A stretch of DNA of 64,000 bases from Hygrocybe punicea (GCA_963556145.1 OY744464.1:4030001-4094000); one strand, 5' to 3'. Counted from the first letter of the stretch, positions 25,598-38,132 are shown. The notes: a model not told the origin generated them from the sequence alone. Numbers and translations are program-made.

Positions 25598-25809
25598 CGT
25601 TGCTTGTGTTGGTCAGCTCTGCTCGGCGAAGAGGTCTTACAATTTCGGGATAAGGCCTTTAGATATTTTTAACTTCTATACCCGAGCTTGAGTCAAGTGC
25701 TTTGGTGCTGTTTGTTCTGCGGCCACAGTGCTTGAGTAGATTCATTTACTGCTTATTATCTATCATTTCATCTCGGCTTTTGCTCTCTCTGGTACCACAG
25801 CGTAATAGC

Positions 25810-26707
25810 ATGATGGCGAGCCTTATGAGCTACTTCGGAGGCAAGCGTGATCCCAATAAATCGGCTCGGGATGCCATCGTCACGATCAAGCAACAGTTGA
25901 ATGTGCTGGAGAAGAAGGAGGAATATCTACACCAGAAGATTGACGCAGATATCAAGAAAGCCAAGGCGAATGCGGTCTCAAATAAACCTGGTACGTGCAC
26001 TAGCGTGGATATTCTTGGCTGTGTGCTCACGGTAGCATGTGTGAGCAGCGGCGATGGCCGCACTACGGCGGAAGAAGCAGAGCGAAGTAGAGTTGGAGCA
26101 ATTGAGTGGGACCCAGCTGCAGCTTGAGATGCAAATCAGTACGCTGGAGTCGGCTCACTTGAATGCGGAGACGATGAATGCTATCAACAAAGCTTCGAAG
26201 GCGCTCCGCGATATTCACAGTGGCCTGTGCGTGCCAACCTACGCTTCTACTGTTCTCTCCCATTTGATCTGATACGTTGTACTCTAGGACCGTAGCAAAG
26301 GTGGAAAATATTATGGAGAAACTCGGCCAGGAGATAGAAGTACAGCAGGAAATACAGAGTGCGCTGTCGTCAAACATGGTCGGAACAAGCGTCGACGAAG
26401 TTAGTGGTGGCAGTTTATTTCGGACCCTTTTCCACTTGCTAATTCTGTCATCAAGGAGTCGCTGCTTCAGGAGTTGGCTGACCTGGAGCAGGATCACTTG
26501 AATGAACGGCTGATGGGGGCAGAACATGTACCGGTTCACCAACCCGCGGGATCCAGCGCAATCGAAGATAGTGAGCCAAGTTTTGTTTTGATTGTTGATT
26601 TGCAGAGAAACTTACGATCAATCACAGCGAACGGACGACAGAGAGCCGAGGAAGCAGACGAGGAAGCGCAGCTCAAGGAACTACAAGCCGAGCTGGCGAT
26701 GATATAA
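25810..26707 (+). CDS. SNF7: ESCRT-III subunit SNF7/VPS32/CHMP4
   Basis: Polymerises on endosomal membranes to drive budding into multivesicular bodies and membrane scission. Start at 25810 or 25813: MASLMSYFGGKRDPNKSARD. The basic core continues VTIKQQLNVLEKKEEYLHQK. An intron precedes AALRRKKQSEVELEQLSGTQ and LEMQISTLESAHLNAETMNA. Then KASKALRDIHSGL is spliced to TVAKVENIMEKLGQEIEVQQ. An intron joins VDE to LLQELADLEQDHLNERL. The C-terminus reads EEADEEAQLKELQAELAMI, the MIM1-like helix that binds Vps4. Stop ends at 26707. Length about 225 residues, normal for SNF7. The gene is convergent with the NEM1-like gene. Confidence 0.93.
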
Positions 26708-27017
26708 TGCATTGGAGTCCTTATTTTATCTCGTGTCCTTTTATCACATCTCCCGCCATTTACCATCTCCCTTCCGATGCATGTCTCAATATAATATCTC
26801 CACAACCTCCATACCTTACGAGTGGCCAGGTAAAGCAAGCTAGATGAGTCGACGGGTGTAGGTTTACATATAGCTGAACGTCAAACAATGCTATGCAGAT
26901 AGATGCTCTTGCGGTGAATGATGCCAGTTGCTAGTGTTGGACCAGCAGCGCAGAGTCCCTCAGAAGAAAATAAGTCTAGGACGAGACCGATTGTTTGCGT
27001 GTCAGCAAGTGAGCACA
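26708..27017. other. Intergenic between convergent genes
   Basis: 310 bp between the SNF7 and NEM1-like stops. 3' regions only; nothing else recognised. Confidence 0.55.
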
Positions 27018-28501
27018 TTACGAAAACCCTCGAATACCCAGAACTCGGCGAACGTCGCTAGTGAATCGTAAAGAATCCAATACAGGTAAAAGATCGAGCA
27101 GAGCTTCGTCTGATGGGTCGTGCGTCCAGCCTTCTATCGGGATACCATTTGCTGTTTATGTTGATATTATCACGATGTTCCCAGATAGAGGCTTCTTGCA
27201 GACCAACCTTCGTTGATGCGATAACTAATAGGAGAATTGTCCACGAGACAGATTCGGGAAAGGTCTTGTTCTACGATTGATAAATCTTTAGTATACGTCC
27301 CGTTTGGTAACTGGGTACATGACTGAATGGGCAAATGTATTCAGTGCGGACAGTAGAATCGGGGAGTGGGGAGGGACTGACATCTCGGAAGAGACGATGG
27401 GCAAGTATTCCACGACCGGCGTCTAGCCAGTCAATGACTGGATCGGCATATTCTTGCATGGATGCAGTAAATATGACAAGTGTGTACCATCCAGAGACCT
27501 ACACGAGAATTGATCAATTCTACACCGATCTGTGGCAAGCGTGTCACTCGACAACAAACCGTTCGGAGAAAGAAGTCCACAAAAGGTCTCTTGTACACAT
27601 GATAGAGGGTACTGCGGCCACCGAGAACAACCTCCACCATGTGGCCTGCACCTTTATTTCTTCTCCCAAAGGTACCTAATCCCAGAAGACCTGAGCCACT
27701 TGAGGCAGACGATGGCATTGGCCGCGAAGTCGAATGAATGAGCGTCTCGTCGAGATCAAGAACGAGGGTCTTTGGAAGTAGGTGAAAAGCTGCCTTGCGG
27801 GCGGGTACAGGAGTGGAAGTCCGCGAGGCAGCGAGGGGTAACGACGTATCTGAAACACTGGTAACATTCGACGACAACGGGGGCGGTTGTATATCAGGCT
27901 CCGATTTGGCGCTCAAGTCCAAAACGTAGTAGCGATCGGGAGAATGAATGCGAGAAAAGTACAATATAGATGGCGATGGTGATGATGGTATCGGTGGCCC
28001 TGTTCCCTCTGGGGATTGACGGGATGTGAGCTGACTCTCGTGGTCTGAATCTTTTCCTTCGGTATCGGTACCCGACTCGACGGAAGGCTCACGCCTCGTG
28101 GGCGAAATCCCTCCGGCCGACACTGACGACCAGGCTGCACATAAAAGGTGGCACACCAACACAAATAGGCGAATAAAGAAGATGCGTCTGATTACACTGT
28201 CGAATGGAGTAGAAGACTGCGATGAGGACCTGAGGGATTTGCGGACAGAGACGAGGGTTATGAAATCTGCTGGTGAAGAGAAGGAAGGTTTCGGACGTGA
28301 GGTGGATACTGGAGGTGGGGGGAAGAGGAAGGACTTTGTTGACCAAGGCTTTACCCTTTTCATGGATTCCGTTTCGTCTTGCAATCGGGATGGGCATTGA
28401 TCGGGCAGCAACGAGGACGTTGAATTGGTTGGGGTTGACGAAGGAGACCGAGCAGAGGCTAATACATCGAACTGGCGGGAAAGGTAGGTCAGGGTGTTCA
28501 T
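27018..28501 (-). CDS. NEM1: NEM1/Dullard-like HAD phosphatase
   Basis: Catalytic subunit of the Nem1-Spo7 complex at the nuclear envelope/ER; it dephosphorylates lipin Pah1 and so steers lipid synthesis. Start at 28501: [21 protein letters not shown] long low-complexity N-terminus contains one membrane segment ([17 protein letters not shown]). The catalytic domain has [14 protein letters not shown] (DxDxT) at about 27770, [16 protein letters not shown], then an exon with [17 protein letters not shown] and [17 protein letters not shown]. Last exons: [20 protein letters not shown] and [20 protein letters not shown], ending at TAA 27018-27020. An insert of about 30 residues follows the DxDxT block. 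The TM placement and C-terminal block favour NEM1 over soluble SCP phosphatases. Confidence 0.88.
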
Positions 28502-28990
28502 GGACGTCGAGTAGATGGGTGCCAGAACGTCGCGCCGCTGTGTTGAACGGCGAGTACGGATGTAAGCAAAGGTGGGTGAGTGGCTGTACACTGGGCTATA
28601 TCGCTTTATTTTATTATTTTTATTTTTATTGTCCAGAACACGAGAATGTCACATGTGCCAAGCTCCGTGTCTGCACACACGTTGGCGGCAATGGATAAAA
28701 TGTAACAGGCCGTTGTCATGATCCGACTCTGGAAGATAACGGTACGAGGATAACGAACGTTGACGTTGAACGTTGAACGTTGAACACCGGGCGAAACGTT
28801 CAGCTGACTTCCGTTAACCGGTAAGTGACTACCGAGACGTCGGACTGAGGTACTGTATAGGCGCCAAGGTTCAATGAGGCACCTCCGAGTCCATCAACTC
28901 GGCAAACATTTGAAAAAACGCTATCGAGGTGCCAGCTCTCGTACACCGTCTTCCAATCAGCGCTAATCAGCGCTCGAACATACAGAAACC
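28502..28990. other. Intergenic with short direct repeat
   Basis: Between the NEM1 start and the MFS pseudogene. At about 28762-28784 the unit GTTGAAC repeats three times in tandem (CGTTGAACGTTGAAC). No gene seen. Confidence 0.5.
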
Positions 28991-30770
28991 ACGTGTGCTC
29001 AGGCTGAACCTCTGTTAAGCTTTGCCAAGTCCATCCTGAATACCCAACACATCACGATGCTGGTAGCGATGCAGATGCCGTATGACTTGCGGTATGACGG
29101 ACCCCAAGCCAACAGCCACACGTATCTGTTCATTGAAGCGGGGTTAGAAGAGCAAATGTAAAATTCACATCAGGAAGCATGTACATACGATCCGGCTACA
29201 TTCCCGAACTGCGAGCAGGCATTTACCAGTGCGAGAACTACAGCCCGTTTTGATGGCGTCGGGGAAGGAGTTACTCAGCCACACAAAGAACAGAATGGAA
29301 CCCGCGTGTGATTGAGCCATCAGGAAACTGGCTTAGTTTCTGAGCAGGGAGGATGTAGGCCGAGAATGACGCTCACAGGGAAATATACCGAGCGGCCGTA
29401 GCGTACTGATCGAAACGGTGAAGCCTATGATTCCAACCAGGTACGAGCCGACTATGTGATAAAACCGCTCGCCCATTTGGTCCGATTGCTGGGTACTTTC
29501 TTGCTCAAATATTCGGTGCAGATGAAGTAAATGTCACCAACCGGCAGAAGAAGAAGGCAAGAATACGAGTGGCGGCGCAATGTCACCGTACGATTGAACC
29601 CCAAAGTCGCACTCAAAGTTGGAAAGTACGCATTGAACGATTGTGCCACAACCTGTGAGGTGATGAGAAGCGACAGCCACCACACTTTCCAGTCCGTAAT
29701 CGCCATCCACAACCCACCACCTTGTCCGTATGCCTTAGTCTCGCACCGATCGTCCGCACTAAATTCTTCCTCCACACGCCGCAGAGCCAGTTTGCGTTCC
29801 ATAGGCGACAGCCACTTCGTGGTTACGGGGAAATCAGGGAGAATGAAGATAGCCAAGACAGCAATGTAAGACGGTAAGAGCACCCTGATGAGGAAGAGCC
29901 ATCTGCAGCATAGTAAACTAGGCAGAGACTGCACACTGTGAGGCTTGACTTGCCTCCATGCTGCGTAGCTTAGTTTGCCTGCCATATCGGCCAGTATTCC
30001 AGATGCAAGGGGCACGCCAAATGCATTGCTGATGATGTTCCCGCAATATAGGATGGCCCCACTCCCTCCCTTTTGTATCATTTGGAGATGAGGAGGAGAG
30101 CTCCCAGGAAGAACGCGGCTTCGACGAAGCCCAGGGAGAATCGAGCGAGAAGGGCGTCAACAAGCTGAGATCACAAGGGTCAGCGTGTTTTTGTCGAAAG
30201 AATAGTCATGATTCAACTTCTTCGTGACACCTAAGTCGTGGGTAAATTACCTATCATTGGCGGTGAGCTAGAATATCAAACGTACCTGTCAATGCCGAGA
30301 TGACACCCCATATAATCATACAACAGGGAAGTTGCATGGACGGCTTCCCAATCCAATTCAAGAACATGTTTCTGTTCATTCGTTTTTAACGGGAAAGGGG
30401 CTCATAACACGGTAGCAAACTCATTTCCCTTGAGATGCAGATCCTTTTCAAAACCACGCAAACGTGCCGCACTGTCTTTCGTCGTCATCAGCACAAGCAT
30501 GGAAACAATACCGATATCAGGCAGACATTGTTTCGATCAACCTAGATGCAAAAGCATACTTTGGTCAGATCCAAATCACCGAAATTGTCTCGCGGACTGC
30601 TCACAAAGTTCAACATGTATATGATGGCCAGTATCGACATGCGTATGTCGAGCTTCAAAAGCAGCATTTTCTCCAGGACTGCGTTGCTGTTCCAAAGTCA
30701 ACGTTGGCGTCGTTACCATGCTGGCATCCATCAGCCCTCGTTTCTGAGCCCTTGGCCTCGACGCCATTCG
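28990..30770 (-). pseudogene. Decayed MFS permease (Dal5/allantoate permease type)
   Basis: Remains of a 12-TM anion:cation symporter, paralogous to the intact gene at 33746-35762. Recognisable pieces in order: LLLKLDIRMSILAIIYMLNF and DRNNV (about 30680-30560), ARLRGFEKDLHLKGNE, RFSLGFVEAAFFLGALLLIS, SNAFGVPLASGILADMAG, WKVWWLSLLIT, FPTLSATLGFNRTVTL, GERFYHIVGSYLVGIIGFTV, LALVNACSQFGNVAGSY and YVWLLAWGP. Breaks: a TGA replaces the Trp codon of the SKWYKR motif at about 30080. About 7 nt are missing just after it, shifting the frame. A further shift follows the TVTL block at about 29580. Introns cannot explain these, because the intact paralogue reads straight through there. Boundaries are approximate. 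Confidence 0.8.
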
Positions 30771-30961
30771 CGCTAGAGTGACTGGGCATGTACCTCCTGG
30801 AGGTCGAAAAAGTCCTAGGTAGAGCAAGAACTAGTCCAGTATTTCAAACTCACAGAAGTCACGTGTACCTCGCGATTGACGCGTTCCTGTCTGTTTACCG
30901 TCTTTCTGTAACTTTGGAGAGTGCACGGCGCATTATCCAAAAGCGAGCTCGGTGGTTCCTG

Positions 30962-31716
30962 ATGGAAAACACCACAGATACGCCTGCAGAGTCCGTTCAG
31001 GATATCATTCAACGCGTTATTTCCGGTCTCCCAGTCTTGGCTCCCGAGAATGTTGCCCTCGACGACACATGTCCCATTTGCCTCATGTCCTTTGGTTCAA
31101 TCCTGGACGAAGAACGTTCATGCGTGGCATCGGATGGTGAGTCGCCTTATGGCGGCGTCACCAAGTTGATCGGATGTGGGCATTTGTTTTGCTGGAAAGA
31201 GTAACGTCTCCAATTTGGTTTGCTCATATTGACTTTCCCCACTGATTCCACCTCAGCTTGGTAGAATGGATACGAAACCTGGTAGTTTTTTTCATGCCGA
31301 CCATTCAACAACGGAGTGACTGAAATGTCCCTTTTCTTCAGCACGGGGGTTGTCCCACCTGTCGGAACACTTTCCTCGATATCCAACCGCCCTCCGACTC
31401 GGACAACGAATCCTCCGACGGCGGTGAATATATCCCGAATGAAGAAGACGAGGAAGAGGACGAGGATGTTTCTCTGGATATGGATGGATATTCAGATGAT
31501 GGTTCGGAGAATTTTGAGGTAGGGGAGGTAGATCTGAATTTCGATAAATTTGCGGATGATGATGACTTCGGGGATGAGGACTATGCCATGGACGAATGGG
31601 ATCTAACGGACGGCGAGTCCTTTTCTGATGAAGATATGAACCTCAGCATGGAGGAGGCGCAATCAGGGGAAGCCGGCAAGTCGTCTTATATTCCGCACCC
31701 GAGACCATTCGACTGA
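30962..31716 (+). CDS. RING-finger protein 2 (putative E3 ubiquitin ligase), paralogue of RING protein 1
   Basis: Start at 30962: MENTTDTPAESVQDIIQRVI, then LPVLAPENVALDDTCPICLM. The RING has a long insert and continues LIGCGHLFCWK. An intron (about 31201-31257) adds D-LVEWIRNL, and another adds HGGCPTCRNTFLDI. The ligand pattern is C-x2-C ... C-x-H-x2-C-x2-D ... C-x2-C, again with Asp at the sixth position, matching RING protein 1. The C-terminal third is strongly acidic (SDGGEYIPNEEDEEEDE-like, then DDDDFGDEDYAMDEWD), unlike paralogue 1. Stop ends at 31716. An upstream open stretch in another frame (30464-30781) is antisense to the MFS pseudogene and is not part of this gene. Function beyond the RING is unknown. 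Confidence 0.78.
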
Positions 31717-31850
31717 ATGTAGTATAGATGATGTACCCATTCGGGACGAGGACGACGTACAGGATGACTCCAAGGAGAACATGTAGTCTCGCATATCATA
31801 CATCTTGTTTACATGGGTTCATCTACATACTATACTTCCGTATATATCAT

Positions 31851-33545
31851 CTAAACACCTCGAAATCTCACGACGCTCTGAACCACATCATCTACCAAGG
31901 TGTCTTCTCGACCATCTTTCCAGACTCCTACAAACTTTCCGCTCCACCTCAGTCCCTTTCCTCCACCTTTGACCTTCATCTTTAATTTCAGCCCGTCCCC
32001 GACTTCTTTCACGGTCTTGTCGTCTGAGCCAAAAACCAGCACCACACTGGTGCTCGAGGTGCTCTGCGACGAAGGCGACGAAGAAAGTACGACTATGTAG
32101 GATCTGTGTGCCGATACTGCTTTGGAGAATGCTGAAGCAATGGCCGATAAGAAAACGAGGGCCGTTGCCGAATCGTCCGTCCGGTGGACATGCCTCGGGA
32201 ACCGTGCACCTTCTTCAAAATCAGACATCTCCCTTAACAGATCCTCAGCAATAAAGCTGGCCAGCTCGTCTTCGACCTCCCGGACCCTCTTCTCCGCCTT
32301 CTTCCACTCGTCCATCATCTGGTCCACACGGTCCGGCACAAGAGGTGCACCACAACTCAACGACACAGCAGAACGTGTGAGTAAAGAGTGAGTTGATGTA
32401 AGATGTGCGATGAGACGAGGGCCGGCGAGGAAGTAGAGGCGTGCCGATGTGGTGGCAGATGAAGAGAAGGCATCAGTGCGGGGGAGGAGGAACACTTGCA
32501 GGTTGTGCAAGCTTGGGAGATGGGTACCACAACATCTATCGCGTCATGGTGTTATTCAATCTGAAGGCACGCTATGTCCACCAACACGTACGGATTACGA
32601 TCCACCCCGTCGATGACAATGACTCTCTTGACTCCACCAGTGTAGTCGTCCGGCAATGCCTTCCCCACCGATCGTCCGCTCGGAAGCGCTGCAATGCCAA
32701 CCCCATTCCCCTTGTTCAGTTCCTCAACTTCCACATGAATCTCCCGACCCTCAAACACTAATTTGTTTGCTTCTTCCTGAATGGTGGAAATTTCATCATT
32801 GCTCATCCCACGGGGTATCTCCACGTAAGATGGAGTTGGGTATGCAGTCATGGACCAGGAGAGAGTCGGGAGACCGAGGCGCGTCTCGAGGAGGGCAGAG
32901 AGCATATGTTGCGAGGTGTGCATGGTCATCTGTGAATGGCAGCTCTTGGGTCAACAAGTACTAATGCTTTCAGAATTCCATACATGGTCATACCGTCGAT
33001 TGAAACCAGCCTCGCCGAGGGCAATTGTGACCTGCACACCCGGTGAAAAGACTCCTGCGGCTCCTGCGACATCATTGTCTGGCACTGATACCAAATGGAC
33101 AGCGGTTCCACCACGCCGCTTCGCCTGGACAACGTCCCAAAGTCCACCAGCGGGAGTGGTTATGACACCGATATCGGATGGCTGGCCGCCGCCCTCGGGG
33201 AAGACCACTGTGTCATGCAGGATAACCTCCAAGACGGAATCGCTGGGTATAGATGGAGCGAGGTCTGTTTTCTTACTTTTCTTGGTGGAGGCTGTGGGGC
33301 GCGATTCAATAACTGCGCAGCTCACGACAGTGGTGGATAATTGCCGCAAGAGAGGATCACCTGCAGCGTAGCAACGGAGACCGTGAGTATTAAGAACAAG
33401 CATGAGCGCAAGTAGGGGGGTTTTTACGTTGGCATGCGAGAAGACCGACAGGGATTGAAGTGTATGGATCAGTCGCGATGGTGAGTGTTGGTGATATTAT
33501 TCTATGATACGAGGCCGGTGTTGTTGGGAGCGCAGAAGCTAACAT
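31851..33545 (-). CDS. Alanyl-tRNA editing protein (AlaX/AARSD1 type)
   Basis: Stand-alone editing domain that hydrolyses mischarged Ser-tRNA(Ala), in the cytosol. Start at 33545: MLASALPTTPASYHRIISPT, with LLACQ spliced to R-DPLLRQLSTTVVSC, the normal family N-terminus. Editing core: LHDTVVFPEGGGQPSDIG. The metal site has HTSQHMLSALLE (two His) and, after an intron, CCGTHLPSL (Cys and His), so all four Zn ligands are visible. Later blocks are VKRVIVIDGVDRNP, RLYFLAGPRLIAHL and a C-terminal DHHA1-like region with KGGGKGLRWSGKFVG. Stop at 31851. The protein is about 480 residues, in the range of AlaX-II/AARSD1. It is convergent with RING protein 2, 134 bp apart. Confidence 0.9.
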
Positions 33546-33745
33546 CCCGAGTGTTTTGCGTCGTTCTGATATACTTTGGCGGGAATTATCAGACGAAAAC
33601 GCAGATACGCTCAAGCGCGTGCTGAGCTTAACCTTGAGCAACAGTGAAAGCGGAACTTACGTAATTGCCACCTCAACTTACCTCCCCAAAAAAAACATAC
33701 CTCTCATAAACGTAAGTATGCTGTGGTTGCGTTAGAACCATAACC

Positions 33746-35762
33746 ATGGCGGAGCATTGCAGGTCGATTCACTTTCCGGGCGGAGACCAAGTCCCTCTCC
33801 TTTTGTCTTTTGGTTCGTTAAATACTTTGTTAGCCTGAACTCGCTAATTTCGAAAACCCTTATCTCTCAAAAGAACACACCCAAACGGCTGTATTGGATA
33901 CACATGCTGTCCTGTTTGGAGGTATCGAGGCTAGGCAGAAACTGGAAAAAAAATTCTTGCGCAAGCTTGACCGGCGAATGTCTTTCCTCATTGTTATCTA
34001 CATTCTGAATCATGTACGTCTCCTTATTTTGTACATCTGGTTGGGGCACGACCGATAACAGCCTGGGTTGTGCTCAGATAGACAGAAACAATGTAGCGTG
34101 AGTGTTCATTTGTTGCCGTATTCAACGCGTTAATTGCAACACAGGGCTGCGAGGCTTCGAGGCTTTGAGGCTGATCTGCAACTGAAGGGCCAAGAATTTA
34201 ATACAATTCTTAGCATCCTGTACGTGGGGTATATTCTTATGCAGGTGCCCTCGTGAGTAGCTTTTCCCCTTGAGATACATCTCGAAAACTTGGCGCAGGA
34301 ACATGTTCTTGAACTACATCGGAAAGCCGTCAATTTATTTGCCCTGCTGTATGGTCCTATGGGGCTTTATCTCCATTCTCACGGGTGCGCCAATGCCTCT
34401 TTCACCTGAATGTTTCTTAACCGATCGGCATAGGATTTACCACCAAGTTCGTTCTGTCATTTCTATCTAATACCTATTAAATGTGCACAACTATGCAGTT
34501 TCTTCGGGGCACTAGTGATGAGATTCATTCTTGGCTTTGTGGAGGCGGCCTTCTTTCCCGGTGCCCTTTTGCTGCTGTCCAAATGGTACAAGCGGAGCGA
34601 GCTTGGCCAGAGAACTGCTCTCCTTACATGTGGCTTCCTGCTAAGTAATGCTTTTGGTGCTCTCATCGCGTCTGGCATCCTTGACAGCATGGAGGGCAGG
34701 ATGGGTTTCGCTGCGTGGCGGTATGTAGCTAATTTTTGGGCGCTCATTCTTCCAAATAAACAATATCCTTTTTATCAGGTGGCTGTTCTTTGTTGAAGGT
34801 GCACTGACTATCTTGGCAGCCATATTGGCTCTCTTCATTCTCCCAGACTTCCCAAGCACCTCTTCTAGCTGGCTCAGTCCCGAAGAGAGCGCCCTTGCGA
34901 AATGGCGCATGGCCGAGGATGTCGGTCCTGAGGACAAGGACGAGAAGGAGGCAAAGGGAGAAACTGCTGGGCTCCGCATGGCCCTGGCTGACTGGAAAGT
35001 GTGGTGGCTTGCCTTGGCGTTAACGGGTATTGTCATTTCCCTTTCATTCAATGCGTTCTTCCCGACATTGAGTGCGACGTTGGGGTACAATCGCACGGTG
35101 ACCCTCTTGTTGTGTGCTCCTCCATGGATATTTGCCACTTTGATTGCCTTTGCTGTCTCCAGGTATAGATATCTCCATCACTCGATGAGGTGACGTGCTG
35201 ATCAAATCACCAACAGACACTCAGATCACGTTGGTGAACGATGTTGGCACATTGTTATCCCGTTGATGTTCGGGATTGTCGGATTCACAATTGCAATCTC
35301 AACCATGAATACCGGTGCGCGTTACTTCGCGTTGTGAGCAACCTATCCATCCTTATCATAAGTTCCTCCACTAAATTCCCCTTACATTCAGATTCTTAAT
35401 GGCGCAGTCTTACGCAGGATTCGTCGTTTTCTTTGCATGGACCAGTAATTCGATAGCCTGGCCCCCTTCAAAGCGAGCAGTGGCGTTGGCGTTCATTAAT
35501 GCATTTTCCACAGTGGGAAACATTACCGGATCGTGAGCCGTCATATAACATTTTCCTTCTGCATTCGTTGACAGCATACAGGTACGTCTGGCCCAAGATT
35601 TGGGAGCCTACGTACAGGCCCTCGTATGCGATCTGCATTTTGACAAGTGCAGTGGCGATTATCATGTGCTTTGCATTCCGACAGCACCTAGCATTTTTAA
35701 ACACGGATTGTGGCAGTGGGGAGAACGGTGAAAGGAAAATGAGATTTCGATATTTGCTCTGA
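33746..35762 (+). CDS. MFS permease, Dal5/allantoate (anion:cation symporter) family
   Basis: Plasma-membrane proton-coupled transporter for small anionic solutes such as allantoate or nicotinate; substrate not resolved. Supported exons begin at about 33835 with PELANFENPYLSKEHTQTAV, then EARQKLEKKFLRKLDRRMSF, the family N-terminus before TM1. The initiator is likely ATG 33746, but the 43-nt intron this needs is uncertain. Further blocks: ARLRGFEADLQLKGQEFNT, MVLWGFISILTG, RFILGFVEAAFFPGALLLLS then KWYKRSELGQRTALL, WLFFVEGALTILAAILALFI, LADWKVWWLALALTGIVISL, FFPTLSATLGYNRTVTL, and HIVIPLMFGIVGFTIAIST. The end reads AVALAFINAFSTVGNITGSY and YVWPKIWEPTYRPSYAI, stopping at 35762. No break seen; eight or so introns. 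Confidence 0.85.
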
Positions 35763-36248
35763 TGTTGACAACGTTGACAGGCATTGGGTGACTTTCCGCA
35801 GACGTTAAATAATGAAACGACAAGACATGGATTGAAAAAACTGGTTAAATAATGAAATAATGAAAAGACATGGATTGAAAAAACTTCAAGCTCCTTCATC
35901 CTAGATCCGCCACCCGATTAATTGTCCTGCATGTCAAATTGAGTAAATTGAGAAGCCTGGGGTCGTTCTGACTACCCTGAAAACATATCATTTCCCTACC
36001 GAAAGTCACCCATTACAGATCTATAGTGGAATTTGAAGTGACACCGTAAAAATGAGAATTTCGCGTTGTCCGCCAGAATAGCAACCAGACCTGTTATCAT
36101 GTATATAAACTGCCGTAAGTGTGGGAAGATCAGTGTGAGAGGTATTGATGTTTCCACGACTTGGAACGAAGATTTTATCTTGATTGATAAAACGAATAAA
36201 ATGACACGAAACCTCAACTTCATTCCCTTCGGAATACGATCGCTCTCC
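35763..36248. other. Intergenic
   Basis: 486 bp between the MFS permease and the GT18-like gene. Contains an imperfect direct repeat around 35813-35884 (AATAATGAAA...AGACATGGATTGAAAAAACT twice). No gene seen. Confidence 0.55.
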
Positions 36249-37951
36249 ATGGGCAAAGTGAAGTGAGTTTCGCCGTTTTGGTACTGCTGAAGCTGAGCGC
36301 TGAGCGCTGAGCACCGACCTGTCCTCAAGGATCCGTCGGACATTCATTATCCTTGTATTCGCCGCAGGTGTATTGCTATCGATGTGGGGATATCTCCTGC
36401 ACATACGCAAAGAATCAGATCCGTTTCCAACTATACCGGCACACCCACCACCGTCCATGAATCTCAGCGATATACTCTTCCCCGTACTTTCGACGTCTGG
36501 ACACTCCCCTTTAATACACGAAAATCACAAAATGCTAAATTCCTTGTTCCACTGTATCGAGCGCAGAGATTGTCATAAGAATCAAACCAAAGGTTGACAT
36601 TTACTTGCGCTGGTTCAGGAGAATCCTAAATTGTTATTCCCTTCTGTTAGTCGTCATCGTAGCTGCCCAACATTTTCGAGACCACCTGTTTGGATCCAGA
36701 GGCGGAGAAAGTATTTGGTATGCAATACTTTTCCATCTTTAAGCGTCCAGCTTTTCACCCGGTTATAGGGCAAGGTCTACGGTGCGGATACACCACGTTC
36801 ACACCAGTTGCTTAGGCACCAACGCTTGGGAATCTATGTAGATGCGAGCCTTGGAAAACATGGGATACACCTATCTCTACTCGTCATTCCCTTCACACAC
36901 AGTGCAGCTGTACGAGATGTTCCCGGACCTGGTCCAACTCCTTTTCGTAGATCCTGACGAGTCTTTCCGTTGTTTTCGTGATACCGACAATTGCATCAAA
37001 TCCGATCGGAATCCCACTGGCATTCCTCCTTGGAAAATGTTCTCGTTTCTATTTTGGTCCATGGCACAACACCCCCTAGGTGAAAAATGGACAGTTGCGC
37101 CAGAAAACTATGAAGATTTAGGCCTTGGGCACAACACCTACTTGGGATATAGCATCGAGGAAACCTGTCGAAATCAGTCTTTCATCCCCCACTCCGAACG
37201 AGAGAACCAGGCATACATTTTGGCAAAACTTGTGTCTTTCTTTACACCCGAGCGTGACCGAGCGTGGACACAAGCTAATTTTGACGCTGTAACAGACGCC
37301 ACAGGCATAACGTTCAGGTTAGCCGCATTCAATGACACATCAGAGGGCGAATGGTCCGCACCAGAGCTGCCGTCCCACCACGTCAATTTGGGGCGAATTC
37401 AACAAGCCGAATTTATGGAAAATTTGTCCAAAAGTCGAGTTCTCATTGGAATGGGCAATCCTGCCATGTGAGACTCGTCTTCATTTCGGCCACAGCACTT
37501 GCGTCCTAAATTGTACAGATCACCAAGCCCCTACGATGCGCTGTGCTTAGGGGTTCCTTTCATCAACCCGATTATGAGGGTATGTCTTGGTCTTTGGAGA
37601 TCAACATCAAACGGATGACCCTGATATTCATTGACAGTGGCACCCTGATAATCCGTACAACAAATCTGATTGGCAGACACAACACTACGTTTTGCAGGCA
37701 CTTGACCCGCCTTACGTCTACAACGTCCGCAAGGGTGACACCGAAGGGCTTGTGCAGGCTGTCAAAGATGCATTATCACACCCCATAGACAGGTACGCAT
37801 ACGAAACAATTACACAATTGGCTAATGTCAGACGTGCCACGATAGTTACGTGCTCGAAAGTATGACTATGGCCTCCGTTGAGAAGCGCCTTGCTGCAATC
37901 TTGGAGAAGGATTGGCAAAGGGAGGCAGAGTTACTTGCAACCAGGTCCTAA
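36249..37951 (+). CDS. GT18-like glycosyltransferase (MGAT5-related), type II membrane protein
   Basis: Fungal family annotated as alpha-1,6-mannosylglycoprotein 6-beta-GlcNAc-transferase type; expected in the Golgi. Start at 36249: MGKVK, with an intron splitting the last codon, then IRRTFIILVFAAGVLLSMWG, a single N-terminal signal anchor. A luminal stem follows. Main exon from about 36840: MRALENMGYTYLYSSFPSHT, FPDLVQLLFVDPDESF, PPWKMFSFLFWSMAQHPLGE, HNTYLGYSIEETCR and LSKSRVLIGMGNP. After introns come SPSPYDALCLGVPFINPI and WHPDNPYNKSDWQTQHYVLQ, then ALDPPYVYNVRKGDTEGL and SYVLESMTMASVEKRLAAIL. Stop TAA 37949-37951. The PYDALCLGVPFINP block is what I associate with this fungal family; enzymatic activity is inference. 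Confidence 0.7.
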
Positions 37952-38064
37952 CAAGTGCTGTTGGACTTCGTCTTCAGATTATTGCTTCACTTTGATAATC
38001 ATTGAAGATTCATCCCAGTCAAAAGTAGTCTAATCAAGCACTTAAGCCCAGTGAAAAGTCACTC

Positions 38065-38123
38065 GGCTGGGAAAGGGTGGGAAATGCTGAAATATGTGCA
38101 ATCATTCCCAGCATTTCCCAGCC
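38065..38123. repeat. Inverted repeat / hairpin
   Basis: GGCTGGGAAA at 38065-38074 is the reverse complement of TTTCCCAGCC at 38114-38123, and GGGAAATGCTG at 38079-38089 matches CAGCATTTCCC at 38109-38119 in reverse complement. It sits just before the terminal repeat of the next element. Confidence 0.6.
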
Positions 38124-38132
38124 GTCTTTTTA

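Noticed and set aside
30464..30781. 105-codon frame before RING protein 2
   Set aside because: It is antisense to the N-terminal part of the MFS pseudogene, which explains its openness.
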